Shown here piece after piece: positions 17,158 to 25,649 of a stretch of DNA of 64,000 bases. The notes beneath the pieces are model-generated. The model ran no database searches, was not told the DNA's origin, and worked only from the letters and a program-made list of their open reading frames with translations. Each line of letters starts with the position of its first letter. Position 1 is the first letter of the stretch. Made by a program: the position numbers and the translations under genes. Origin of the DNA: Chryseobacterium taeanense (GTDB lineage: Bacteria; Bacteroidota; Bacteroidia; Flavobacteriales; Weeksellaceae); assembly GCF_900099685.1 (NCBI RefSeq), contig NZ_FNDW01000014.1, positions 1-64,000 on the forward strand. The letters are read 5' to 3'.

Positions 17158-17194
17158 CAAACATTTGTTTGAGTTTCTTCGTGCCATAACTTTG
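17158..17194 (+). promoter_or_regulatory. Promoter and palindromic operator of the efflux operon
   Basis: TTTG (17164-17167), a 19-bp spacer and TAACTTTG (17187-17194) match the consensus exactly. The -33 box sits in the palindrome CAAACA-TT-TGTTTG (17158-17171). The heptamer ACATTTG also occurs 29 bp upstream at 17132. A regulator, perhaps the adjacent AraC protein, could bind here; that is inference. Confidence 0.7.
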
Positions 17195-17214
17195 CATTCG
17201 TAAAACAAGGTAAA

Positions 17215-18525
17215 ATGGTACAGAATATAAAAACAGCGCTGTCATTTATGATAGGAGTCTTTCCTGCGCTGTTTTTTTCACAGGAAATAAAACAAATGAC
17301 AGCGAATGAAGTGGCAGAACTTGCCCTTCAGAATCATCAGCAGCTGAAAGTTTCAGCCCAGAATATTGATATTGCGAAACAGAATACTAATGTTGTAAAA
17401 CTTCAGAAGCTTCCCAACATTACTGCTTCTACAAGTCAGTTTTATTTAGGTGATGCGGTGGCGATTGATAAAGATTTTTCAAATTCCACAAACATTCCGA
17501 TGCCTCATTATGGAAGTTCGTATGGTGTTCAGGCAACGCAACTAATCTTCAAAGGCGGATTAATCAATAAATCTATTGAACTGGCCAATCTTCGTGAACA
17601 GCTTTCTGAATTAGATCTCGAAAAGAATAAGCAGGACGTGAAATTCCTGGTAATCTCCAATTATTTGGATGTTTATAAAATCTTAAATCAACAGAAGGTT
17701 TTTGAAAGTAACAAAAAACTGGCTCAGGAGCGTCTTAAAAACATTCAGAAATTCTACCAGCAGGGAATGGTGACCCGAAATGAAGTGATCCGTGGTGAGC
17801 TGGCTATTAAGAATTTAGACCAGGGAATTCTGACATTGGTCAACAACAGGAAAATTCTAAACTATAATCTGAATATTGCTCTTGGACTTCCTTCAGATAC
17901 TGAAATTCTTCCCGTTGAAAGTCTGGAAAACAAAGAATCCGGAATCGGAATAGAGTATTATCTGAATCTTGCCCATGACAACAATCCTTTGCTGAAATCT
18001 GCACAAACCAATGTTAATGTTGCCGACAAGAATATTGAAATCATTAAAACCGATAAGATGCCTACTATTTCAGGTTTTGGCGGATATACTTTACAAAGAC
18101 CGATCACTACAAGAAATCCTGTTCTGGATATGTACTCAGGAGGATGGCAAACCGGAATCTCTTTGAGCTATAATATTGATAATTTATATAAAACAAAAGA
18201 ACGGGTAAAGTTAGGAGAACTTCAAAAAAACCAGGCGAATGATGCGGTAACGCTGACTCAGCAGAATGTGGATATGGCTGTGAATGCTGCTTATATCAAA
18301 TATCAGGAATCGATACAGCAGGCTGAAATTCTTAATGATGCTAAAAAACTGGCTGAAGAAAACTATAAAATTACTGAAGCTAAATACCTTAATCAGCTGG
18401 CCGTACAGGCAGAAATGATCGATGCACAGAACCAGAAATTACAATCTGAATTAGATTATGCCAATGCTGAGATCAATATGCTGTATCAATATTACAATCT
18501 TCTGAAATCTACGGGGACATTATAA
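17215..18525 (+). CDS. TolC-family outer-membrane efflux protein
   Basis: A 436-residue outer-membrane channel protein with a signal peptide ending near residue 22 (FPALFFSQE). Two OEP repeats follow, with long amphipathic helices rich in Asn, Gln and Lys (VAELALQNHQQLKVSAQNIDIAKQ; VNVADKNIEIIKTDKMPTISGFGGY). It forms the trimeric exit duct of a tripartite pump. It starts the operon with HlyD-type adaptor (22 bp downstream) and MFS transporter genes. The substrate is not evident. Confidence 0.93.
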   Translation: MVQNIKTALSFMIGVFPALFFSQEIKQMTANEVAELALQNHQQLKVSAQNIDIAKQNTNVVKLQKLPNITASTSQFYLGDAVAIDKDFSNSTNIPMPHYGSSYGVQATQLIFKGGLINKSIELANLREQLSELDLEKNKQDVKFLVISNYLDVYKILNQQKVFESNKKLAQERLKNIQKFYQQGMVTRNEVIRGELAIKNLDQGILTLVNNRKILNYNLNIALGLPSDTEILPVESLENKESGIGIEYYLNLAHDNNPLLKSAQTNVNVADKNIEIIKTDKMPTISGFGGYTLQRPITTRNPVLDMYSGGWQTGISLSYNIDNLYKTKERVKLGELQKNQANDAVTLTQQNVDMAVNAAYIKYQESIQQAEILNDAKKLAEENYKITEAKYLNQLAVQAEMIDAQNQKLQSELDYANAEINMLYQYYNLLKSTGTL

Positions 18526-18547
18526 TTTTTAAAAGGTAAATAAAACA

Positions 18548-19669
18548 ATGGAAAACAAGGAACAAAATACACAGAATACATCTTCTGCTCAGGTACAATC
18601 AAGTGCTGAAGCAAAAAAGAAACAAAATAAAAAGAACAGAATAAGAGCTATTATCTCCAATATCATCGTTTTTTTGGTAATTGGTTTCGGACTGTTCTGG
18701 CTGGTGCGCGAATATTTTCATGTGGGAGATAAAACCTATACGGAAGCAGCACAGGTTGAGGAATTTATCAATCCTATCAACACAAGGGTTTCAGCTTATA
18801 TCAAAGAAATAAAATTCATAGAACATCAAAAGGTAAAAAAAGGAGATACTCTGGTGATTCTTGACGACCGTGAAATCCTTACCCAGCTGGGACAGGCAGA
18901 AGCGGCTTATCAGAATGCTCTTGCGCAGAGAACCGCTACAAGTTCTTCCGTGAATACAGTTTCCAATAATGTCAGTGTGATGCAATCCAATATTGCCGGA
19001 GCTAAAGCAAGACTCTGGAATGCTGAGCAGAATCTCAACCGTTACAAAAACCTGTTGGCTTCTGAAGCGGTGACCAGACAGCAATACGATCAGGTAAAAA
19101 CCGAATATGATGCACAAAAAGCAGCCTATGAAACTTTAGTTAACCAAAAACAGTCTGCAAATCTTTCTACCAAAGAGGTGAAAAGCAAATTGGGAATCAA
19201 TGATGCTGAAATCAAGAGAACCAAAGCGGCACTTGAGATGGCAAAGATCAATCTTTCCTATACTGTAATCACAGCACCATATGACGGGGTAATGGGGCGC
19301 AGAACAATCTCTGAAGGTCAACTCATACAACCTGGGCAGCAGGTAGCGACCATTGTATTAAACGGACAGAAATGGGTAACTGCCAATTTCCTTGAAAGCC
19401 AGATGCCGGATGTGAAAATCGGTGAAAAACTGATGATGACCGTAGATGCATTAGGCGGACAAAAATTTGAAGGCGTTGTGACGGCTATTTCTGCAGCAAC
19501 AGGCTCAAGATATTCCAATGTTCCGACGGATAACTCTACCGGAAACTTTATCAAAGTTCAACAGAGAATCCCGGTAAGAATAGAGTTTACCGAATCCAAC
19601 AAGAAAGCGGATCTCAATAAGCTTAGCGCAGGAATGAATGTGAATGTGAGAATTAATGGTGAGAAGTGA
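18548..19669 (+). CDS. HlyD/EmrA-type membrane fusion protein
   Basis: A 373-residue periplasmic adaptor. A low-complexity Gln/Ser N-terminus and Lys-rich stretch precede a single membrane anchor (residues ~36-55). The biotinyl-lipoyl half-domains (VKKGDTLVILDDREIL and YDGVMGRRTISEGQLIQPGQQV) flank a long coiled-coil hairpin (~85-220). The beta-barrel domain follows (WVTANFLESQMPDVKIGEK). This is the EmrA arrangement that links an MFS pump to TolC, in agreement with both neighbours. Confidence 0.93.
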   Translation: MENKEQNTQNTSSAQVQSSAEAKKKQNKKNRIRAIISNIIVFLVIGFGLFWLVREYFHVGDKTYTEAAQVEEFINPINTRVSAYIKEIKFIEHQKVKKGDTLVILDDREILTQLGQAEAAYQNALAQRTATSSSVNTVSNNVSVMQSNIAGAKARLWNAEQNLNRYKNLLASEAVTRQQYDQVKTEYDAQKAAYETLVNQKQSANLSTKEVKSKLGINDAEIKRTKAALEMAKINLSYTVITAPYDGVMGRRTISEGQLIQPGQQVATIVLNGQKWVTANFLESQMPDVKIGEKLMMTVDALGGQKFEGVVTAISAATGSRYSNVPTDNSTGNFIKVQQRIPVRIEFTESNKKADLNKLSAGMNVNVRINGEK

Positions 19670-19750
19670 AATGTGAAAAGTGAATTATGAAAAGGAAAAC
19701 ATTTTACCTTCGAACTTCCAGCCTCAACCTTCAACCTCTAACCTAAATCT

Positions 19751-21343
19751 ATGTACAACAAAGGACTATATAACGACTGGGTTCCCAAGCCCCTACAGCT
19801 ACTTCTCATTGTATTGCTGCTTGCGGTAGTGATGCCACTGGGTGGTGTGTACACGGGAAACATCAGTTATCTCGTAAACGGTACCGGATCAATGACCGAA
19901 TATTTTCTGTGGGCCAATTATGCCAATACCATCGGAATGGGAGCCTGTATGCCCATCGTACTCAGAATGAAAATGAGATTTAAAGTCCGTGATAAAATGG
20001 TGGTTTTACTGGTGCTTCTGGGATTGTTAAGCTATCTGAACTCTACGACTTATGACCCTATGATTTTTGTGTTCAGTTCATTGGTGATAGGGTTTTTAAA
20101 AATGATGGTCACGATTGAGCTTTTCCTTCCGTTGATGGCAATGGTCGGCAACCGCGGAATGTTTTATGGTGGATTTTATACCTTTATTCTCGTTTTGAAT
20201 CAGGCAGTTGCTTATTATGCAGTAGATATTTCCATCCGTTACAACTGGCAGCATTTCTATATCATGGCGGCGGTAGGATGTTTCATTCTGGCTCTTCTGC
20301 ACTGGATTTTTATGCATGATAAATATTTCGCCTTAAAAGTTCCATTACATTGTATAGACTGGCTCAGTGTCTTGCTTTTTGTGTCTACCTTTATGTTTTC
20401 GGCATATGTATTTTCATTTGGAAAACAGCAGGACTGGCTTAATTCAAACAAGATCATCAACGCCGGAATTGCAGCTTTCATAAGTTTTGCATTGCTCGCG
20501 ATACGTCAGCTGACCCTAAAAAGACCTTATTTATCCTTTAAGATTTTTTCTAAAAATAATGTACAGCACGGACTATTCATGCTTTTGTGTCTGGGAATGT
20601 TTTTAGGAACAACCTCTATTCAGAATACTTTTGCGGTAGGGGTCTTAGGATACGATCAGCTTACAAATGCCAGACTGAATCTCTTAATGATTCCCGGACT
20701 GATACTGGCAGGTGTAATAGCTATCTTTTGGTTTAAAAAAGAAATTCCACTGAAAATGTATATCTTTTCAGGCTTTTCAGCGATGCTGGGGTACGCCATT
20801 GTCATGTATTTCTCCATGGTGCTGGAATTCAGCTATGATTACTGGTATTTACCGATGTTCCTGAAAGGATATGGAATGGGAGCGCTCTTCATCTCCGTAT
20901 GGTTTTATACGCTGGACAAACTGGAATTAGATGATATGCTTGCTGCCATCGGTCTGGTTTTGGTGTGGAGAACGTTTCTCGCGGTTGGTATTTTTTCAGC
21001 ATTATATTCCTGGTTTCAGTACCGTTTTCAGGTAGTGGCCATCGGTGATCTGGCAGTGTATATGGACGGAATGACGGTGACTCCTCAAAACGTAGCCTCT
21101 AATATGAAGCTCATTCAGCTGAATGCTATTATCATCGCTTCAAAAAAAATATTCGGATATATTATTCTGGCTGGTATCGGTATTCTGATCTATGTTTTCA
21201 CCCACCATTTCGGAAAAGAACGTTTCGAATATGTACGATTTATAAGAATGCTTAACGGAAAGTCGGTTATCTCAAGAAGGAGACTCCGTGAGCGGAAAAA
21301 ACTCTTGGAAGAGATAAAAGACGCAGCAGGACCTGCACTATAA
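19751..21343 (+). CDS. MFS-type drug/solute exporter
   Basis: A 530-residue inner-membrane transporter with about 14 hydrophobic segments, the count of DHA2 (EmrB-type) exporters. The family's drug-transport motifs are poorly conserved, as in Bacteroidota EmrB relatives. The C-terminus is a basic cytoplasmic tail (RRRLRERKKLLEEIKD). It completes the AraC-TolC-HlyD-MFS set and should supply the energised step of the pump. The 81-bp gap before it contains near-repetitive CTTC/AACCT filler sequence. Substrate unknown. Confidence 0.88.
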   Translation: MYNKGLYNDWVPKPLQLLLIVLLLAVVMPLGGVYTGNISYLVNGTGSMTEYFLWANYANTIGMGACMPIVLRMKMRFKVRDKMVVLLVLLGLLSYLNSTTYDPMIFVFSSLVIGFLKMMVTIELFLPLMAMVGNRGMFYGGFYTFILVLNQAVAYYAVDISIRYNWQHFYIMAAVGCFILALLHWIFMHDKYFALKVPLHCIDWLSVLLFVSTFMFSAYVFSFGKQQDWLNSNKIINAGIAAFISFALLAIRQLTLKRPYLSFKIFSKNNVQHGLFMLLCLGMFLGTTSIQNTFAVGVLGYDQLTNARLNLLMIPGLILAGVIAIFWFKKEIPLKMYIFSGFSAMLGYAIVMYFSMVLEFSYDYWYLPMFLKGYGMGALFISVWFYTLDKLELDDMLAAIGLVLVWRTFLAVGIFSALYSWFQYRFQVVAIGDLAVYMDGMTVTPQNVASNMKLIQLNAIIIASKKIFGYIILAGIGILIYVFTHHFGKERFEYVRFIRMLNGKSVISRRRLRERKKLLEEIKDAAGPAL

Positions 21344-21471
21344 AGATACCTTGTTTTTCATTTACTTAGTCAAAGCTTCATTTTATTTATAGAATGGAGC
21401 TTTGCATTTTTATGCCATTGTTTTTTAAAAGAGGTTTTTGGGGCAAATTCGCTATTGCTTGTCAATGCATT

Positions 21472-21677
21472 GTTGACCGCACTGTTGTGAGTGTGTTGAC
21501 CGCACGGTCAAGGATGTGTTGACCGTACGGTCAAGGGTATGTTGACCGACCGATGCATGAGGAGTTGACAGGTCGAGATGAACTGCTCGTACGAAGCAAG
21601 GTGCTTGTGTCGGGGCTAGCACGATGCTTGTGACGTACCTTGCACGATGCTTGCAAGCTACCTTGCATGGTGCTGTG
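21472..21677. repeat. Tandem array with strict 23-bp period
   Basis: Nine units start at 21472, 21495, 21518, 21541, 21564, 21587, 21610, 21633 and 21656, always 23 bp apart. The first units begin GTTGACCG; two contain near-perfect palindromes (TTGACCG-CA-CGGTCAA and TTGACCGTACGGTCAA). Later units drift to a GCACGATGCTTG-type core but keep register. 23 is not a multiple of 3, so the array is not coding. Confidence 0.85.
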
Positions 21678-21725
21678 TTTTAGATGGTAGTGTCCTGATG
21701 GAGGTCACTCGAAGCCACCAAGATT

Positions 21726-22303
21726 TTAAGATTTGCTATCATTTGCTGAGCAAAGCGCCTTTGCGCCCGAAAAAAGTATGCGTATAGTAAATGTTCTTGC
21801 GGCCATAGCGTTAATAACTTCAAGAGATTCTTCATTTCGCTCTGCTACATTCAGAATGACAAACGTGAGATGAAGGTTGAAGGGTTTTAGGGTTTGAGAG
21901 TGAGAGTGTTTCAGATTGGTAGTGCCCTGGTGGCTTCTAGTAACCTCATCCATCAGGATTTATATCATTAGGAGTTGCTATCATTTGCTGAGCAAAGCGC
22001 CTTTGCGCTCGAAAAAAATATGTGTATAGTAAATGTTCTTGCGAGCATAGCGTTAATAACTGCAAGAGATTCTTCACTTCGCTTTGTTACGTTCAGAATG
22101 ACAAACGTGAGATGAAGGTTGAAGGGTTTTAGGGTTTGAGAGTGAGAGTGTTTCAGATTGGTAGTACCCTGGTGGTTTCTAGTAACCTCAGCCATCAGGA
22201 TTTATATCATTAGGAGTAGCTATCATTTGCTGAGCAAAGCGCCTTTGCGCTCGAAAAAAATATGTGTATAGTAAATGTTCTTGCGAGCATAGCGTTAATA
22301 ACT
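21726..22303. repeat. 242-bp direct tandem repeat, two full copies and one partial
   Basis: Copies begin near 21726, 21968 and 22210; the landmark TTTGCTGAGCAAAGCGCC recurs exactly 242 bp apart. The third copy ends at about 22303. Copies are highly similar but not identical. Each carries a GTCATTCTGAACG/GAAGAATCTC-like dispersed repeat on its minus strand and CTTTGCG/GCGTTAATAA blocks seen also at 35305 and 44633. Minus-strand 75-codon frames in each full copy are translations of repeat DNA. The region 21344-22360 contains no convincing gene. Confidence 0.9.
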
Positions 22304-22360
22304 TGTAGTAACCGGAAAATAAGTGAAAAACAGCTATCTTTACAGTCATAATTAAGCACT

Positions 22361-23065
22361 ATGAAAGATCTTATGGGAAAGGCGATCCAGGATTATTATC
22401 ATCAGGAAAATCCCGACAACCTGCAGACTGAAACTTCAATTTCCGAACTGGATGAACTTCCGGTAGATTACCTCTTCCGTGATTTTGAAGAAATGAATGA
22501 AATCGAGCAGAAAGCTTTGAAACTGGCTCACGGAAAAGTTCTCGATATTGGAGCGGGAGCAGGGTCTCATTCAATTTATCTTCAGAATGAAAGAAATCTT
22601 GATGTTACGGCCCTTGATATTTCGCCAAAATCTATTGAAGTGTGCCGACTGCGGGGAATCCGGAAGGCCGTTTGTGAAAATATGCTTCAGTTTTCGGATG
22701 AAACTTATGATACGATTCTTCTTCTGATGAACGGAACAGGAATTTTCCAAAGTCTTACGGTTATTGATATGTATCTTAAAAAGCTTCATTCGCTTCTGAA
22801 TGAAAACGGACAAATTCTGATCGACAGTACCGATATTCTTTATATGTTTGACCGTGATGAAGACGGCGGTGTGTATATTCCTGCAGAAGGTTATTATGGG
22901 GAACTCGATTATATTGTTCACTACAAAGGTGAATCAGAAGAAGCAATCAAGTGGCTCTATCTTGACTTTAATACGTTAAAAAATGCCGCGGAAAACAATG
23001 GCTTTAAAATAGAAAAGATATTGCAGGAAGATGATTCTTATCTGGCAAAACTGACTAAAGAATAA
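22361..23065 (+). CDS. Class I SAM-dependent methyltransferase
   Basis: A 234-residue cytoplasmic methyltransferase with Rossmann motif I VLDIGAGAGSHSIYLQ near residue 60. The acidic motif II follows (VTALDISPKSIEVC), then a motif IV-like segment (YDTILLLMNGTGIFQ). A Tyr-rich C-terminal half (DGGVYIPAEGYYGELDY) probably forms the substrate site. Substrate unknown. It stands alone between the repeat region and an inverted-repeat element that starts at the base after its stop codon. TATCTTTA at about 22335 resembles a -7 box. Confidence 0.88.
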   Translation: MKDLMGKAIQDYYHQENPDNLQTETSISELDELPVDYLFRDFEEMNEIEQKALKLAHGKVLDIGAGAGSHSIYLQNERNLDVTALDISPKSIEVCRLRGIRKAVCENMLQFSDETYDTILLLMNGTGIFQSLTVIDMYLKKLHSLLNENGQILIDSTDILYMFDRDEDGGVYIPAEGYYGELDYIVHYKGESEEAIKWLYLDFNTLKNAAENNGFKIEKILQEDDSYLAKLTKE

Positions 23066-23228
23066 GTCATTGCTAGGAGCAAAGCGACGAAGCAATCTCT
23101 TAATGATCTTAACAACTTAAATTACCTTAATGTTTCAATTCTAGTAATTAAGATTCTATTAGGGCTTTAAGAAAGTTAAGTTTAATGTTATTAAGAGATT
23201 GCTTCGTCGTTTCACTCCTCGCAATGAC
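23066..23228. repeat. MITE-like element with long inverted GTCATTG ends
   Basis: The left end GTCATTGCTAGGAGCAAAG and the inverted right end (GTCATTGCGAGGAGTGAAA on the minus strand) pair over about 40 bp, continuing into GACGAAGCAATCTCTTAAT. About 80 bp of AT-rich sequence lies between. The element contains no ORF. A solo end occurs at 11138. Confidence 0.85.
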
Positions 23229-23234
23229 AAATAA

Positions 23235-23267
23235 AAAAATCCACATGAAAAACTCATGTGGATTTTG
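23235..23267. terminator. Bidirectional terminator after metG and the methyltransferase
   Basis: AAAATCCACATGA / TCATGTGGATTTT is a perfect 13-bp stem with a 5-nt loop, T-rich on both strands. Confidence 0.88.
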
Positions 23268-23286
23268 TATATCTACGAATGATGGT

Positions 23287-25323
23287 TTATCCAATCTCAA
23301 TACCGTTTTCTACATTGCTGTCGTCCGGTGTTACGAAAGATAATTTCCCGTCTGGTTTCGTTGTTAATAATAACATTCCCTGAGATTCGATTCCTCTGAT
23401 TTTTCTTGGCGCAAGATTTAATAAGATCATCACCTGCTTTCCAATTACCTCTTCCGGAGTGAAGCTTTCTGCAATCCCTGAAACCACAGTTCTTACATCA
23501 ACACCGGTATCTACCGTTAGTTTTAATAATTTATCTGCTTTTTCCACTTTTTCAGCCTCTACAATGGTTGCTGTTCTCAGGTCGATTTTTGTAAAATCAT
23601 CAAAAGTGATTTCGTCTTTCATAGGGTTGGCGTTAGGGTTTGTTTTCTTATTGTTTTGTTTTGTATTTTCAAGCTTTTGGATTTGGGCTTCAATCACATC
23701 ATCTTCAATTTTAGAGAAAAGAAGAGAAGCTTCATTGATTTTATGACCGGTTTCTATCAATACAGATTTTGTTTCAATATCAGTCCAGCTTTGTTTTTCA
23801 ACATTAAACATATTCAGTAGCTTCTCAGAGCTGAAAGGCATAAACGGTTCGCACAACTGCGCTAAAGCAACTGCAATCTGAGCACCTACAAACAAGGAAT
23901 GAGCCGCTTTTTCAGGATTATCTTTAATTGTCTTCCAAGGTTCTTCAGTCTGTAAATACTGGTTTCCGAAACGTGCCAGATTCATCAACGCTGTTAAAGA
24001 ATTTCTGAATTCATAATTCTCTAAAAATCCTCCAATCTCTTTTGCTGATTTATTGATTTCCTTTAATTCAGGAGCATTTGCATCACCTTGCGGAACAATT
24101 CCATCGTAATATTTATGAATAAGCACAGTAACCCTGTTGATGAAGTTTCCGAAAATTCCTACCAGCTCAGAGTTATTCTTGGTCTGGAAATCTTTCCAGG
24201 TGAAATTATTATCCTTTGTTTCCGGAGCCGACGAAAGGAGAGCGTATCTCAACACATCCTGTTGACCCGGGAAATCTTCCACGTATTCATGCGCCCAAAC
24301 CGCCCAGTTTCTTGAGGTTGAAATTTTATCATTTTCAAGATTCAAGAATTCAAAAGCAGGTACATTTGCCGGCATAATGAAATCTCCGTGAGCCTTCATC
24401 ATACTTGGGAAAATAATACAGTGGAATACGATATTATCCTTTCCGATGAAGTGAACCAGATCAGATTCTTCGCTCTGCCAGTAGTCTTTCCAGTCTTTCC
24501 CGTTTTTCTCCGCCCATTCTTTGGTGAAAGAAATATAGCCGATCGGCGCATCGAACCAAACATACAATACTTTTCCCTCAGCACCCGGAAGCGGAACCGG
24601 AACTCCCCAATTAAGGTCTCTCGTCATGGCGCGAGGCTTCAGTCCGTCATTCAACCATGATTTTACCTGTCCGTAAACGTTTGGTTTCCAATCGTCCTTA
24701 TGACCTTCAATGATCCATTCGTTCAGGAAATCTTCGTATTCGTTTAATGGTAAATACCAGTTTTTTGTTTCTTTAAGAATAGGAACATTTCCGCTCAACA
24801 TTGATTTTGGATTAATCAGCTCAGAGGGTGAAAGGGTAGATCCACATCGTTCACACTGATCTCCATAAGCGTTTTCGTTACCACAGTTAGGGCAGGTACC
24901 GACAATATACCGGTCTGCAAGGAATTCTCCTGCCTGTTCATCAAAATATTGCTCAGATATTTCTTCCGTAAACTTCCCTTTTTCATAAAGAACTTTAAAG
25001 AAATCCTGACTTGTTTCGTAATGTTTTTTAGAAGTCGTTCTGGAATACTCATCAAATGAAATCCCCAAATCTGAAAAAGATTTTTTAATGATTTCGTGGT
25101 ATTTATCAACGATATCCTGAGGGGTAACTCCTTCTTTTTTGGCTCTTATGGTAATAGGAATTCCGTGTTCATCTGAGCCACAAATAAACGCTACTTCTTT
25201 TCCTGTTCTTCTTTGAAATCTTGCATAAACATCCGCAGGAATATACACTCCTGCCAAATGTCCTATATGAACCGGTCCGTTTGCATAAGGCAAAGCTGCC
25301 GTAATCATCTTTCTGTTCGACAT
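23287..25323 (-). CDS. metG: Methionyl-tRNA synthetase
   Basis: A 678-residue class I aminoacyl-tRNA synthetase charging tRNA-Met. The HIGH motif is PYANGPVHIGHLAG near residue 11. A zinc knuckle follows (CPNCGNENAYGDQCERCGS, near 144). The KMSKS loop is the variant ENDKISTSRNW near 330. The anticodon-binding helical domain follows, and the C-terminal ~110 residues form the EMAP/Trbp111-type tRNA-binding OB fold (DFTKIDLRTATIVEAEKVE). This is the full two-part MetG length. It reads away from the Sus-like locus across a 326-bp gap. Confidence 0.97.
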   Translation of the reverse strand: MSNRKMITAALPYANGPVHIGHLAGVYIPADVYARFQRRTGKEVAFICGSDEHGIPITIRAKKEGVTPQDIVDKYHEIIKKSFSDLGISFDEYSRTTSKKHYETSQDFFKVLYEKGKFTEEISEQYFDEQAGEFLADRYIVGTCPNCGNENAYGDQCERCGSTLSPSELINPKSMLSGNVPILKETKNWYLPLNEYEDFLNEWIIEGHKDDWKPNVYGQVKSWLNDGLKPRAMTRDLNWGVPVPLPGAEGKVLYVWFDAPIGYISFTKEWAEKNGKDWKDYWQSEESDLVHFIGKDNIVFHCIIFPSMMKAHGDFIMPANVPAFEFLNLENDKISTSRNWAVWAHEYVEDFPGQQDVLRYALLSSAPETKDNNFTWKDFQTKNNSELVGIFGNFINRVTVLIHKYYDGIVPQGDANAPELKEINKSAKEIGGFLENYEFRNSLTALMNLARFGNQYLQTEEPWKTIKDNPEKAAHSLFVGAQIAVALAQLCEPFMPFSSEKLLNMFNVEKQSWTDIETKSVLIETGHKINEASLLFSKIEDDVIEAQIQKLENTKQNNKKTNPNANPMKDEITFDDFTKIDLRTATIVEAEKVEKADKLLKLTVDTGVDVRTVVSGIAESFTPEEVIGKQVMILLNLAPRKIRGIESQGMLLLTTKPDGKLSFVTPDDSNVENGIEIG

Positions 25324-25429
25324 TTATAGTAAAATTTTTATATGCAAAGATAGCGAATATCTGTGGAATACTGTATGGTATATTTTAAGGGGTTTTAAAG
25401 TCTATTAAGATGGTCGGATATTATATTTA

Positions 25430-25497
25430 GTTAAACCAATGTTTAACTTTATGTTAAATTTAAAATGGTGTTATGTTGTGCATATTTTAGTTTAAAC
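25430..25497 (+). promoter_or_regulatory. Candidate operator cluster upstream of susC
   Basis: GTTAAAC-CAAT-GTTTAAC (25430-25447) is a perfect inverted repeat, and GTTTAAAC (25490-25497) is a perfect 8-bp palindrome. Both lie 150-220 bp before susC in the gap 25324-25649. No convincing TTTG/TAnnTTTG pair was found in this gap; the rest is AT-rich with nothing else recognisable. A binding role is inferred from symmetry only. Confidence 0.4.
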
Positions 25498-25649
25498 AAT
25501 TGATAATTAGATGTATGTAATAAAATGTTCGTTTAATTTACATAATTTTAATAAAATTTTTAAAAATTTAAGATAATTCTGGATTTTTTTTAAATTGCAA
25601 CAGGCTCCGGCCATGTACGATAAAAAAGAAACTATATAAAAATAATATT

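Noticed and set aside
21726..22195. Two 75-codon minus-strand ORFs, nearly identical
   Set aside because: They are translations of the 242-bp repeat, including the dispersed GTCATTCTGAA segment often mis-annotated as protein.
21344..22360. Genomic island or IS insertion in the 1-kb gap
   Set aside because: No transposase, integrase, tRNA or terminal repeats flank it; only repeats are present.
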